Positions 41,458-49,813 of a DNA stretch of 64,000 bases are shown here, in pieces. Position 1 is the stretch's first letter, and each line of letters begins with the position of its first letter. The stretch lies in NCBI RefSeq assembly GCF_011927785.1, contig NZ_JAATJK010000001.1, positions 1 through 64,000 of the forward strand, written 5' to 3'. This DNA comes from Micromonospora profundi (GTDB lineage Bacteria; Actinomycetota; Actinomycetes; Mycobacteriales; Micromonosporaceae). The notes beneath the pieces were generated by a model, which saw only the letters and a list, made by a program, of their open reading frames with translations, ran no database searches and had not been told where the DNA came from. A program made the translations under genes and the position numbers.

Positions 41458-42759
41458 TCAGTTCTTGCCGGTCACCATCGCTGACCATAGTGCCGGGAAC
41501 TCCGGCATGGTCTTTGAGGTACACCCGACGTCGTCGACCTCGATGCCCGGCACGGCGAGACCGGCCACCGCGGCGGCGTGCGCCATGCGGTGGTCGTGGT
41601 AGGTGCGGAAGGTGCCACCGCGCAGCGGCCGGGGCCGGATCGACAACCCGTCCGGCGCCTCGGTGATGTCTGCCCCGAGCGCGGCGAACTCCTGCGCCAG
41701 GGCGGCGAGGCGGTCGGTCTCGTGGCCGCGGATGTGCCCGACCCCTGTGAAGACCGACGGCGAGTCGGCGAGCATGGCCAGCGCGGTGAGCACGGGGGTC
41801 AGCTCGCTGACGTCGGACAGGTCGGCGGTCAGGCCGTGCACCACGCCGGTGCCCCGGACGGTCAGCCCGTTGGTGGAGAGGCTGACCTCGCCACCCATCT
41901 GGTGCAGCAGCGAACGGAGCTGCTCGATCGGCTGCGCGCTGTTGTGCGGCCAGCCCTGGAGGGTGACCTCACCGCCGGTGACGAGGGCTGCGGCGAAGAA
42001 CGGCACCGCGCCGGAGAGGTCCGGCTCGATCTCCCAGCCGCGCCCGGTGAGGGGGCCGGGCTCGACGGTCCACACGTCGGGTGTGGTGTCGTCGACGGCC
42101 GCGCCGGCGGCCCGCAGCATCTGCACCGTCATCCGCAGGTGCGGCGCGGAGGGCACCGGCGGGCCGACGTGGCGCACCACGAGACCACTGTCGAAGCGGG
42201 GGGCGGCCAGCAGCAGACCGGAGACCAACTGGCTGGACGCGGACGCGTCGATCACCACCTCGCCGCCGGTGACCCCACCGGAGCCCTGCACGGTGAGCGG
42301 CAGGCTGCCCGTGCCGGTGACGTCGATCCGGACTCCCAGCGAGCGCAGCGCCTCGATCAGTGGACCGAGCGGCCGGGTCCGGGCGTGTGGGTCGCCGTCG
42401 AAGGTGACCTGTCCGTCGGCCAGCCCCGCCACCGGCGGCACGAACCGCATCACAGTGCCGGCCAGCCCCACGTCGACGTGCGCCGGCCCGCTCAGCGGGT
42501 GCGGACGGACCAGCCAGCGCTCGTCGTCGCTCATCGACACGTACGTGCCCATGGCGCGCAGACCGGCCGCCATCAACTCGGTGTCCCGGGCACGCAACGG
42601 CCCGGCCAGCGTCGACGGGCCGGCGGCCAGCGCGCTGAGCACCAGGGCCCGTGCGGTGAGCGACTTGGAACCGGGCAGGCGCAGCGTGGCCGCCACCGGG
42701 TCGGATGCGGTCGGTGCGCTCCACGGCTGCGGTGGCCGGGTGGCGGTCAGATTCCCCAC
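41458..42759 (-). CDS. aroA: 3-phosphoshikimate 1-carboxyvinyltransferase (EPSP synthase)
   Basis: A 433-residue EPSP synthase (shikimate-3-phosphate + PEP), step six of the shikimate pathway. Key motifs: LPGSKSLTARALVLSALA near residue 28, GLAGTVMRFVPPVA for the PEP/S3P site, DASASSQLVSGLLLAAPR, and the C-terminal RTYHDHRMAHAAAVAGL. GTG start 42757-42759 chosen by homology; an upstream longer frame overlaps the divergent SRAP promoter. First gene of a leftward operon with rsgA, hisN and an EamA transporter. Confidence 0.92.
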   Translation of the reverse strand: MGNLTATRPPQPWSAPTASDPVAATLRLPGSKSLTARALVLSALAAGPSTLAGPLRARDTELMAAGLRAMGTYVSMSDDERWLVRPHPLSGPAHVDVGLAGTVMRFVPPVAGLADGQVTFDGDPHARTRPLGPLIEALRSLGVRIDVTGTGSLPLTVQGSGGVTGGEVVIDASASSQLVSGLLLAAPRFDSGLVVRHVGPPVPSAPHLRMTVQMLRAAGAAVDDTTPDVWTVEPGPLTGRGWEIEPDLSGAVPFFAAALVTGGEVTLQGWPHNSAQPIEQLRSLLHQMGGEVSLSTNGLTVRGTGVVHGLTADLSDVSELTPVLTALAMLADSPSVFTGVGHIRGHETDRLAALAQEFAALGADITEAPDGLSIRPRPLRGGTFRTYHDHRMAHAAAVAGLAVPGIEVDDVGCTSKTMPEFPALWSAMVTGKN

Positions 42760-42848
42760 GGTTACATTCTGCCGTGTCAACCGGCCGTCGGCACCGACCA
42801 GCGGTCGTACTCCCGGTTGGCGGGACAGCCGGCGGGCCATCGACAGGC

Positions 42849-42860
42849 TAGCGTTGGCGC
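42849..42860 (+). promoter_or_regulatory. -10 box of a leaderless SRAP transcript
   Basis: TAGCGT (42849-42854) ends 6 nt before the ATG at 42861, with no SD. Confidence 0.55.
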
Positions 42861-43571
42861 ATGTGCGGCAGGTACGCGACGACCCGTGGCGCCGGTGAGC
42901 TGAGCGCGCTGTTCGAGTCGTCCGACGACACCGAGGGCCGGGTCCAGCCGGATCACAATGTCGCCCCCACCGACCCGGTGCCGTTGGTCCGGATGACCCC
43001 GGAAGGGCACCGCAGTCTCTGCGTGGGGCGTTGGGGTTTTCTGCCGCACTGGTCCCGGTCCGCGGCCGGCGCGGCCCGCATGATCAACGCGCGGTCCGAG
43101 ACGGTGGCCAGCAGCCGGGCGTACGCCCCTGCGTTCGCCCGCCGCCGCTGCCTCGTCCCGGCCGACGGCTGGTACGAGTGGGTACGCCTGCCGGAGGGCG
43201 GGCGGCAGGCGTACTACATGACACCCGCCGACGGCTCGGTGCTCGCCCTGGCTGGCATCTGGTCGGTGTGGGAGTCCGGGGCTGATTCCCGGCTCACCTT
43301 CAGCGTGCTGACCACCGCGGCGCTCGGCGAGTTGGCCGAGGTGCATGACCGGATGCCGCTGCTTCTGCCGCCGGAGCGTTGGTCGTCGTGGCTGTCGTCG
43401 AGCGACGAGCCGGAGCAACTGCTGGCCCCTCCGTCGGCAGGGCAGTTGGGCGCGCTGGAGGTCCGTCCGGTTGGGCCGGCGGTGGGTGACGTTCGCAACG
43501 ACGGGCCCGGTTTGACCGCCCGGGTGGCCGTCGGGTCGGCGCTGGCACCGCAGGAGCTGACTCTGTTCTGA
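42861..43571 (+). CDS. SOS response-associated peptidase (SRAP/HMCES/YedK family)
   Basis: A 236-residue SRAP protein that shields abasic sites in single-stranded DNA by a covalent link through Cys2. MCGRYA at the N-terminus exposes Cys2 once Met1 is removed; other family features are NVAPTDPVPLV, WGFLPHW, INARSETV, RRCLVPADGWYEW and the catalytic His in EVHDRMPLLL. Matches Rv3226c in position next to aroA. Leaderless start, as the box and gap show. Confidence 0.93.
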   Translation: MCGRYATTRGAGELSALFESSDDTEGRVQPDHNVAPTDPVPLVRMTPEGHRSLCVGRWGFLPHWSRSAAGAARMINARSETVASSRAYAPAFARRRCLVPADGWYEWVRLPEGGRQAYYMTPADGSVLALAGIWSVWESGADSRLTFSVLTTAALGELAEVHDRMPLLLPPERWSSWLSSSDEPEQLLAPPSAGQLGALEVRPVGPAVGDVRNDGPGLTARVAVGSALAPQELTLF

Positions 43572-43656
43572 AGCCGGCACACATCGCCAAGCGCCGATTT
43601 GCCAGGTTTCCGATCGATTCGTCGCCCATCAGTTCAGTCAGGTTCCCGGCAGCCAC

Positions 43657-43717
43657 TTGTCCCGATCACCAGAAGTGCGATACAACACAGCGCCGGTAGT
43701 GGCTGTCGTATTCGCAC
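43657..43717 (+). promoter_or_regulatory. Promoter and hairpin upstream of whiB (43770)
   Basis: TTGTCC (43657-43662), an 18-nt spacer and TACAAC (43681-43686). An imperfect dyad (GTGCGA at 43675, TTCGCAC at 43711-43717) overlaps the -10 and start region and may be an operator. Confidence 0.45.
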
Positions 43718-43769
43718 GGGGCGGATGGCATCCACCGATCTTGCCGGTCCCACGGGGGAGGTGGGTGGA

Positions 43770-44162
43770 ATGACACGGGCGCGTATGCCACGCCCGCACG
43801 AGGTGGCCGCGGCGCGGCAGGATCCGCGACTGCTGCGGGCCTTGCGGGAACGGCGACAAGACGACGCGTGGCGCACCAGAGGGACATGCCAGAGTGTGGA
43901 TCCGGAGACGTTCTTTCCGGCGCCCAACGAGCCGGCGGACGCCGCCGTCGCACTCTGTCGCAGCTGCGATGTGCAGGGGTCCTGTCTGGCGTGGGCGCTG
44001 GAGGTGGGTGACTGCCACGGGGTGTGGGGTGCCACCACGCCCCGCGAACGGCGGGCGATGCTTGTCGCCTGGCGGGGCGAGGTCGAGCCGGATCCGGACG
44101 CCCTCGACGACGCCGGTCCGCCGGTGCGGGACCGCCTGCTCACGCTGGTGCCGCTGAGCTGA
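43770..44162 (+). CDS. WhiB-family transcription factor
   Basis: A 130-residue WhiB protein with Fe-S ligands Cys40, Cys63, Cys66 and Cys72 and the turn GVWG (84-87). The basic segment PRERRAML is the expected DNA-contacting C-terminal part; there is no AT-hook. The N-terminal 35 residues are basic and rich in Arg. ATG at 43770 with GGGGGAGG 9 nt upstream. I cannot assign it to WhiB2/3/4/5/6. One of three WhiB genes in this window. Confidence 0.88.
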   Translation: MTRARMPRPHEVAAARQDPRLLRALRERRQDDAWRTRGTCQSVDPETFFPAPNEPADAAVALCRSCDVQGSCLAWALEVGDCHGVWGATTPRERRAMLVAWRGEVEPDPDALDDAGPPVRDRLLTLVPLS

Positions 44163-44215
44163 CCACCGGCGCGTTCCGATCCCAGTGACGGGTCGGAACG
44201 GCGCAGAATGGGTCG

Positions 44216-44833
44216 GTGCTGCCCAGCGAAGAGATCGACACCCCACGCGGTCCGGCGCGGATCGACACGGACGTGCCGGACCGCCCGATCACCAGCCTGC
44301 TGGTGCTCGGGCACGGCGCGGGCGGCAGCGTCGACGCACCTGACCTGCTCGCGGTGCGCGACGCCGCGGTCTCGGCCGGCCTCGCGGTGGTCCGGGTGAC
44401 CCAGCCCTACCGGGTCGCCGGCCGGCGTGCGCCGGCCCCCGCCGGGCACCTCGACGAGGCGTGGACGGTCGTTCTCGCCGCGGTGCGTCACCGCCACGCC
44501 GACGTGCCGACGCTGCTGGTGGGCGGTCGGTCCAGCGGTGCCCGGGTGGCCTGTCGCACGGCTCATGCCGTGGGTGCGGCCGGAGTGCTGGCGCTTGCCT
44601 TTCCGCTGCACCCGCCGGGCCGGCCGGAACGCTCCCGGGCTGCCGAACTCGACACCGGGCTGCCGACGCTTGTGGTCAACGGCGACCGGGATCCGTTCGG
44701 GGTGCCCGAGTCGGGGCCGGCCGTGCAGGTGGTGACCCGGCCAGGTGAGACGCACGACCTGCGGCGGGACCCTGCCGGCACCGCTGCCGCCGTGCGGGAC
44801 TGGCTGCGTGCCCACGGCTGGACAGCCGACTGA
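44216..44833 (+). CDS. Alpha/beta hydrolase (KANL3/TEX30-like)
   Basis: A 205-residue small alpha/beta hydrolase. LLVLGHGAGGSVDAPDL supplies the oxyanion region (HGAGG); nucleophile Ser in VGGRSSGARVACR; acid in VNGDRDPFG; His in ETHDLRRD. This matches the TEX30/KANL3-type hydrolase family. GTG start at 44216 with no strong SD. Substrate unknown. Ends ~230 bp before sigR with an intervening hairpin. Confidence 0.8.
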   Translation: MLPSEEIDTPRGPARIDTDVPDRPITSLLVLGHGAGGSVDAPDLLAVRDAAVSAGLAVVRVTQPYRVAGRRAPAPAGHLDEAWTVVLAAVRHRHADVPTLLVGGRSSGARVACRTAHAVGAAGVLALAFPLHPPGRPERSRAAELDTGLPTLVVNGDRDPFGVPESGPAVQVVTRPGETHDLRRDPAGTAAAVRDWLRAHGWTAD

Positions 44834-44940
44834 GCTGTGGCTCGTGGGGGTCGGCCGTTTCCGGTGCCCGGCGCGGTTCGTTGCTCTCGATGGTGCCGCC
44901 GGCCCGGTTCGAGCGGGCGACGCCAGTCCTCCCAGGCCCT

Positions 44941-44982
44941 TCCTGGTCCCAGCGCCGGCCGTCGCCGGGGCCGGGACCAGGA
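44941..44982 (+). terminator. Hairpin between the hydrolase gene and sigR
   Basis: A 10-bp perfect stem (TCCTGGTCCC 44941-44950 with GGGACCAGGA 44973-44982) carries inner GC pairing. Confidence 0.6.
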
Positions 44983-44997
44983 ACGGGAGAGCACGAT

Positions 44998-45024
44998 GGA
45001 ATGCGACAGCTTCCCTATCGCGTT
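44998..45024 (+). promoter_or_regulatory. SigR-type (GGAAT-N19-GTT) autoregulatory promoter
   Basis: GGAAT (44998-45002) and GTT (45022-45024), 19 nt apart, match the SigR/SigH consensus (GGAAT, N18-19, GTT). Transcription would start near 45031, i.e. upstream of the long GTG start at 45061. Confidence 0.7.
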
Positions 45025-45060
45025 ACTACCCCCGGACGACTTTTGCGAGGGGGGTGACCG

Positions 45061-45918
45061 GTGCCGACCGAGACACGAAGCCTGGAACGGGACGAGCGGG
45101 ACGCCAAGCAGCTCAAGCGGCTGCTGGATGCTCCGGCCTGGCCCGCGACCGCGAGGCCGGGCGGTGTGGGGCCGGGCGGTGTGGGGCCGGGCGGTGTGAG
45201 GGCGGTGAGCACGGGCACACCAGCCGGAAGTGAATCTGCGGGCACGTCCGTGCGCGTATCCTCGGCGGGAAAGCATCCGACGCGAGGGGATGTGCGGTTG
45301 ACCACCGAGAAGACGGACGAGCGCAGGGCCCGGTTCGAACGGGACGCGATGCCTTTCGTCGATCAGCTCTACGCTGCTGGGCTGCGCATGACGCGCAACC
45401 CGGCGGATGCCGAAGACCTGGTCCAGGAGACATACCTGAAGGCGTACGCGGCCTTCCACCAGTTCGAGCAGGGCACCAACCTGAAGGCCTGGCTCTACCG
45501 GATCCTGACCAACACCTACATCAACTCCTACCGCAAGCGGCAGCGCCAACCGATCCAGGCGCCCACGGAGGAGATCACCGACTGGCAGCTCGCCGAGGCC
45601 GAGTCGCACACGTCCAGCGGTCTGCGCTCAGCCGAGACCGAGGCACTGGACCGGCTGCCGGACAGCGACGTCAAGGAGGCCCTCCAGCAGTTGCCGGAGG
45701 AGTTCCGCCTGGCTGTCTACCTGACCGACGTCGAGGGCTTCTCGTACAAGGAGGTCGCCGACATCATGGGCACGCCGATCGGCACCGTGATGTCGCGTCT
45801 GCACCGGGGCCGTCGTAATCTGCGCAAGCTGCTCGAGCAGTACGCCGCGGAGCGGGGCTTCAGCTCGGCCCGGTCCGCGAAGGGCTCGACCGCCGCCGCT
45901 GCCGGCCGGGAGGTGTGA
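45061..45918 (+). CDS. sigR: ECF sigma factor SigR/SigH (with N-terminal extension)
   Basis: A 285-residue frame encoding the thiol-oxidative-stress sigma factor SigR (SigH in mycobacteria). Region 2: [21 protein letters not shown] and [19 protein letters not shown]; region 4: [38 protein letters not shown]. The core, matching Streptomyces SigR and Mtb SigH, begins about residue 80 and can start at TTG 45298 (SD GAGGGG 8 nt upstream). The long form starts at GTG 45061 (SD GAGGGGGG) and adds 79 residues, including a GPGGV triplet repeat, just as the unstable isoform SigR' has an N-terminal extension in S. coelicolor. Followed by rsrA. The operon controls thiol homeostasis, mycothiol and proteases. 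Confidence 0.92.
   Translation: MPTETRSLERDERDAKQLKRLLDAPAWPATARPGGVGPGGVGPGGVRAVSTGTPAGSESAGTSVRVSSAGKHPTRGDVRLTTEKTDERRARFERDAMPFVDQLYAAGLRMTRNPADAEDLVQETYLKAYAAFHQFEQGTNLKAWLYRILTNTYINSYRKRQRQPIQAPTEEITDWQLAEAESHTSSGLRSAETEALDRLPDSDVKEALQQLPEEFRLAVYLTDVEGFSYKEVADIMGTPIGTVMSRLHRGRRNLRKLLEQYAAERGFSSARSAKGSTAAAAGREV
45156..45198 (+). repeat. 15-bp tandem repeat in the SigR N-terminal extension
   Basis: About 2.9 copies of GCCGGGCGGTGTGGG in frame, encoding GPGGV three times. It lies only in the optional extension, between the two predicted starts. Confidence 0.8.
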
Positions 45919-45919
45919 C

Positions 45920-46207
45920 GTGAGCTGTGGGAAGCCACACGAGACGGACTGCCGTGAGGTGCTCGCGGAGGTCTACCTCTACCTGGATCTGGAGTGCGCC
46001 GACGAGCGGCGCCTGCTGATCCGGCACCACCTCGACGAGTGCGGGCCATGCCTGCGCGAGTACGGCCTGGAGCAGGAGGTGCGGGCGCTGGTGGCTCGGT
46101 GCTGCGGCAACGAGACCGCCCCGGACCAGTTGCGGGAGCGGCTGCGCGTGAAGCTCACCGAGCTGGTGGTCTTCGAGACCACCGACTCCCGCGAGCTGGC
46201 CGACTGA
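45920..46207 (+). CDS. rsrA: Anti-sigma factor RsrA (ZAS family)
   Basis: A 95-residue zinc-binding anti-sigma factor. The ZAS motif HxxxCxxC is His37, Cys41, Cys44, with Cys11 as the fourth reactive thiol in the N-terminal region (ETDCREVLAEVYLYLDLECADE). Thiol oxidation forms a disulfide, releases zinc and frees SigR. GTG start 45920, 1 nt after the sigR stop, with GGGAGG upstream; strictly co-translated. Extra cysteines near 61-62 (RCC) are unusual but not obviously functional. Confidence 0.93.
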   Translation: MSCGKPHETDCREVLAEVYLYLDLECADERRLLIRHHLDECGPCLREYGLEQEVRALVARCCGNETAPDQLRERLRVKLTELVVFETTDSRELAD

Positions 46208-46264
46208 CCGTCGGCCCTACCGGACCGGCCGACCAGTGGTCGGCGTACCGGATCGAACGTAAAG

Positions 46265-46298
46265 CGGTGGCCCGGGTCGATATCGACCCGGGCCACCG
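46265..46298. terminator. 34-bp perfect palindrome, bidirectional terminator
   Basis: A perfect palindrome (17-bp arms, no loop) centred at 46281/46282, between convergent rsrA and the bL37 gene. Confidence 0.75.
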
Positions 46299-46359
46299 GC
46301 ATACCCGGCGTCCGCCGGGTTGGTCTGACCGACGACGGGCCGTCGACCCGTCGGCACGT

Positions 46360-46434
46360 TCAGGAGTTGGGACGCTTGCCGTGGTTCGCGGCGCTCTTCT
46401 TGCGGGCCTTCTTCTTGCGGGACTTCTTCGCCAT
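46360..46434 (-). CDS. 50S ribosomal protein bL37-like, 24 aa
   Basis: A 24-residue, extremely basic peptide (MAKKSRKKKARKKS, then AANHGKRPNS). Size, Lys/Arg richness and the NHGKRPN ending match the small actinobacterial ribosomal protein bL37 known from mycobacterial ribosome structures. ATG 46432-46434 with GAGGAGG 7 nt upstream. Too short for routine gene callers. Leftward, convergent with rsrA; upstream 228 bp are shared with the divergent biotinyl protein gene. Confidence 0.8.
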   Translation of the reverse strand: MAKKSRKKKARKKSAANHGKRPNS

Positions 46435-46661
46435 GCTGACCTCCTCGTGATGGGTCGGATCCGTGTCGCGCGCGGCCTCGCGCCGGTGCACCCACCGGCC
46501 GCCCGGCGTAGGGTCCGACCCGCTGATGGTAGTGCGGTCGACCTCCGGGGCCTTCCCCCGGGGCTGTCCGGCATGCGGGCAGCGCCGCTCGACACCCACG
46601 CCAGACCCTCCCGTGATTGGATACGTCGGCAGGCACATCGCGAAAAGGGAGGGCCGTGGAC

Positions 46662-46877
46662 ATGGCCGAGGAGATCCGCGCCGAGATGGTGGCGAACGTC
46701 TGGAAGGTCGTCGCGTCGACGGGCGACACGGTCGCCGAGGGCGACACCTTGGTGATCCTCGAGTCGATGAAGATGGAGATCCCCGTCATCGCCGAGTCCG
46801 ACGGTGTGGTCCAGCAGCTCGCCGTCAACGAGGGCGACGTCGTGCAGGACGGCGATCTCATCGCGGTGATCGGTTGA
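46662..46877 (+). CDS. Biotinyl/lipoyl attachment-domain protein (BCCP-like)
   Basis: A 71-residue single-domain biotin carrier protein. Biotinylated Lys lies in ESMKMEIP (residues ~35-42), and the fold is that of a BCCP hammerhead. It equals M. tuberculosis TB7.3 (Rv3221c), next to RshA. Partner carboxylase not in window. ATG 46662 with GGAGGG 8 nt upstream; the following GNAT gene overlaps by 4 bp (TTGA). Confidence 0.9.
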   Translation: MAEEIRAEMVANVWKVVASTGDTVAEGDTLVILESMKMEIPVIAESDGVVQQLAVNEGDVVQDGDLIAVIG

Positions 46878-47383
46878 CCGGCCTGCGGGTCCGGCCCGCC
46901 GAGGCGTCCGACTTCCCGGCGGTGGCCCGACTGACAGTGGCCGCGTACGAGGCGGACGGGCAGCTCAAGGGCGAGCACGGGTACGGCGATGTGCTTGCCG
47001 ACGTGTCGACCCGGGCGGACAGCGGCGAGGTGCTGGTCGCCGTGGACGAGGCGACGGGTGCGGTGCTCGGCTCGGTGACGTTCGTGCTTCCGGGGACCCG
47101 CTTCGCCGAGTTGGCCGGGCCGGGCGAGGCGGAATTCCGCATGCTGGCTGTCGACCCGGCGGCCCAGGGCCGTGGTGTCGGCGCGGTGCTGGCTCAGGCG
47201 TGCGTCGACCGTGCGACCGAGTTGGGCTGCACGGCGGTCCTGATCTGCGTACGCGCCGGGATGGCCGCACCGGCGCATCGGCTCTACGAGCGGCTGGGCT
47301 TCGTCCGGGTGCCCGAGAAGGACTGGTCGCCGCTGCCGGGCGTCGACCTTCTCGGCCTGCGCCTCGATCTCCGCCGCAGCTGA
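46874..47383 (+). CDS. GNAT family N-acetyltransferase
   Basis: A 169-residue GNAT. Acetyl-CoA site: RMLAVDPAAQGRGVGAVLAQ (Q/RxxGxG/A) around residues 96-115; the late APAHRLYERLGFVRV is the usual beta-6/7 region. Start TTG 46874 overlaps the biotinyl protein stop (TTGA). Substrate unknown. Converges with the TetR gene 10 bp downstream. Confidence 0.85.
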   Translation: MTGLRVRPAEASDFPAVARLTVAAYEADGQLKGEHGYGDVLADVSTRADSGEVLVAVDEATGAVLGSVTFVLPGTRFAELAGPGEAEFRMLAVDPAAQGRGVGAVLAQACVDRATELGCTAVLICVRAGMAAPAHRLYERLGFVRVPEKDWSPLPGVDLLGLRLDLRRS

Positions 47384-47393
47384 TTCACCCGCT

Positions 47394-48014
47394 CTAACCG
47401 GGCGGTTCAGTGCTGCGGGTCGCTTGCTGGGCCGCGCCCGGGTCGGGTTGTTCGCTGATGCTGGCCAGCAGTTCGTCGGCGACTTCCAGGGCGATCCGTC
47501 GGCGCTCGTCGTTGGTGATGTCCGGCGTACGGACCGCGAACCAACTGCTGTGCACCGCGAACAGCGACAGCGCCGCGCGCAGTTGAGCGGTGGGGGAGTC
47601 GTCGCCCCGGCAGAGCGCGTAGGCCAGACGCATCATCCGGCTCCGCAGCTGCTGGCCGGCGGCAACGCTCTTCAGCACTGTCTGGTTCTGCTCGAAGAAA
47701 CGCATCACCGACGGCTGCTCGCCGCCGAACATCGTGTCGGCGTACCGGGAGATCAGCTCGCGCCGGGTGTCGAGGGTCGCGGGCTGCTCATCGGCCCAGG
47801 CGATCAGCGCGTCCATCCGCTCCAGCCGCTCCTCGACGAAGCTGGCGACGATGTCGTCCTTGCTCTTGAAGTGGTAGTAGAGCGCGGCCTTTGTGACGTT
47901 GAGGCGCTCGGCGATCTCGCGCAGTGACGTCTTCTCGTACCCCTGCTCGGTGAAGAGCTCCAACGCGACGGCCTTGATGCGTTCCCGGGTGCCGCCTGTG
48001 CTCTCCCTCACCAT
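47394..48014 (-). CDS. TetR-family transcriptional repressor
   Basis: A 206-residue TetR regulator. HTH: TSLREIAERLNVTKAALYYHFKSKDDI (residues ~32-57). C-terminal ligand domain is helical with FGGEQPSVMRFFEQNQ. ATG at 48012-48014 with AGAG upstream. Divergent from a DHA2 exporter with a 109-bp shared promoter region that holds a candidate operator; so it very probably represses the exporter and itself. Confidence 0.9.
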   Translation of the reverse strand: MVRESTGGTRERIKAVALELFTEQGYEKTSLREIAERLNVTKAALYYHFKSKDDIVASFVEERLERMDALIAWADEQPATLDTRRELISRYADTMFGGEQPSVMRFFEQNQTVLKSVAAGQQLRSRMMRLAYALCRGDDSPTAQLRAALSLFAVHSSWFAVRTPDITNDERRRIALEVADELLASISEQPDPGAAQQATRSTEPPG

Positions 48015-48064
48015 GACTCTCCAAATCACTTGACCCTAGCTGGCACCCAACTCACCGTCCGGCT

Positions 48065-48096
48065 AGTAAGCTGACTGACCGGTCGGCAAGTAAGTT
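48065..48096. promoter_or_regulatory. Candidate TetR operator between repressor and exporter
   Basis: Centre ACC|GGT at 48080/48081 with inverted half-sites GACC/GGTC and matching outer positions, plus direct repeats AGTAAGYT (48065-48072 and 48089-48096). The site stands 28-60 bp before the MFS ATG. Confidence 0.5.
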
Positions 48097-48123
48097 AGGC
48101 GAGCACTTCGGGGGAGCTTACCG

Positions 48124-49701
48124 ATGAGCCAGAGGACCGAGACCAGCGCACGACCCAACGTCCGGGTCGTCTTATTCGGGCTGATGATCGCGATGATGCT
48201 CGCGATGCTCGACAACATGATCGTCAGCACCGCGCTCCCGAGGATCGTCGGTGAGTTCGGCGGCCTCAACCACTTCACCTGGGTCGTCACCGCGTACGTC
48301 CTGGGCACCACCGTCTCGACCCCGATCTGGGGAAAGCTCGGTGACCTGTACGGCCGCAAGTCGGTCTTCCTGACCTCGGTCGGCATCTTCCTGCTCGGCT
48401 CGGCCCTCTGCGGCATGGCCGGCTCCGCGATGCTGGGCGGCCCGCAGGACGGCATGGTGCAGCTCATCGCCTTCCGGGCCGTGCAGGGCCTCGGCGCCGG
48501 CGGCCTCATGGTCGGCGTGATGGCGATCATCGGTGACCTGGTTCCGCCCCGCGAGCGTGGGCGCTACCAGGGCATGATCGCGGGCATCATGGCCATCGCC
48601 ATGGTCGCCGGTCCGCTTGTCGGCGGCTTCATCACCGACCACCTCTCCTGGCGCTGGGCGTTCTACGTCAACCTGCCGCTGGGCGGCGTGGCACTGGTTC
48701 TGCTGATCACCACGATGCACCTGCCGAAGTACCGCACCGAGCACCGGATCGACTGGTTCGGCGCCGGGCTGCTCTCGGTCGGCATCACCTCGATCGTGCT
48801 GATCACCACCTGGGGCGGCAACGAGTACGACTGGACCTCGCCGCAGATCCTCGGCCTGGCCGCGCTGGGGCTCGTGGCGCTTGTGGCGTTCGGCCTGGTC
48901 GAGCGCCGGGTGCCGGAGCCGATCCTCCCGCTGGCGCTCTTCGCCAACCGCAACTTCGCACTGATCTCGCTCATCGGTTTCCTGCTGGGGTTCGCGATGT
49001 TCGGCGCGATGAACTTCCTGCCGCTCTATCAGCAGACCGTGCAGGGCGCCTCGGCGACGAACAGTGGTCTGCTGCTGCTGCCGCTGATGTTCGGCATGCT
49101 CGTCGTCTCGCTTGTCGTCGGGCGGGCGATCACGAAGACCGGCAGGTACCGGGCGTACCCGATCATCGGTGGGGTGGTGATGGCCACGGGCATGGGGCTG
49201 TTGGCCATGCTCGACACCGACACCAGCAAGTTGCAGTCCTCGCTGTACATGGTCGTGCTGGGCGCCGGCATGGGCTTCCTCATGCAGACTTCCATGCTTA
49301 TCGCGCAGAACAGCGTGGAGCAGAAGGACCTCGGCGCGGCCAGCGGCGCGGCCACCTTCTTCCGGTCGATCGGCGGCTCGTTCGGCATCTCGCTGTTCGG
49401 CGCGATCTTCGCCAGTCGGCTCGCCGACTCCGGCGCGGGCGCGGCCTTCGGTGGTGAGGCCGGCGGCGGTATGGACATCGCGAAGCTCAGGGAGTTGCCC
49501 GCCCAGGCGCGTGAGTTGGTGCTCGGCGGCCTCGCCGACGCGATCTCACACGTGTTCCTCTGGGCGGTGCTGTTCACCGTCGTGATCCCGGTGCTCGCCT
49601 GGTTCATCAAGGAGATCCCGCTGCGTACCGCCAACGAGGCGCCGCAGGCCACTCCCGAGGAAGAAGCCGAGGCAGCCCTCGGCAAAGCCCCAGTCGCGTA
49701 A
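48124..49701 (+). CDS. MFS multidrug efflux transporter, DHA2 (14-TMS)
   Basis: A 525-residue 14-helix exporter. Motif C-like LDNMIVSTALPRIVGEFGG at the first helix, then GKLGDLYGRKSVF (motif A), RAVQGLGAGGLMVG (motif B) and QTSMLIAQNSVEQKDLGAASG. ATG 48124 with GGGGGAG upstream. Regulated by the divergent TetR. A palindromic repeat element follows 14 bp after the stop. Confidence 0.92.
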   Translation: MSQRTETSARPNVRVVLFGLMIAMMLAMLDNMIVSTALPRIVGEFGGLNHFTWVVTAYVLGTTVSTPIWGKLGDLYGRKSVFLTSVGIFLLGSALCGMAGSAMLGGPQDGMVQLIAFRAVQGLGAGGLMVGVMAIIGDLVPPRERGRYQGMIAGIMAIAMVAGPLVGGFITDHLSWRWAFYVNLPLGGVALVLLITTMHLPKYRTEHRIDWFGAGLLSVGITSIVLITTWGGNEYDWTSPQILGLAALGLVALVAFGLVERRVPEPILPLALFANRNFALISLIGFLLGFAMFGAMNFLPLYQQTVQGASATNSGLLLLPLMFGMLVVSLVVGRAITKTGRYRAYPIIGGVVMATGMGLLAMLDTDTSKLQSSLYMVVLGAGMGFLMQTSMLIAQNSVEQKDLGAASGAATFFRSIGGSFGISLFGAIFASRLADSGAGAAFGGEAGGGMDIAKLRELPAQARELVLGGLADAISHVFLWAVLFTVVIPVLAWFIKEIPLRTANEAPQATPEEEAEAALGKAPVA

Positions 49702-49714
49702 CCGCGCCCTCATG

Positions 49715-49795
49715 CCCTCGCGATCTTGCACTTTGTGCCCCGACAAAAACCGCACTCCCGGCAAGTCGGCGACAGCAAGTGCAAGATCGCGAGGG
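49715..49795. repeat. Dispersed palindromic intergenic element, copy 1
   Basis: A perfect 19-bp inverted repeat (49715-49733 with 49777-49795) around a 43-nt interior. The inner part of the arms, CGATCTTGCACTT/AAGTGCAAGATCG, is shared exactly with a second element at 56169-56237. It lies between convergent genes. Confidence 0.75.
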
Positions 49796-49813
49796 GGGAC
49801 GGGTGCGGGGGAG

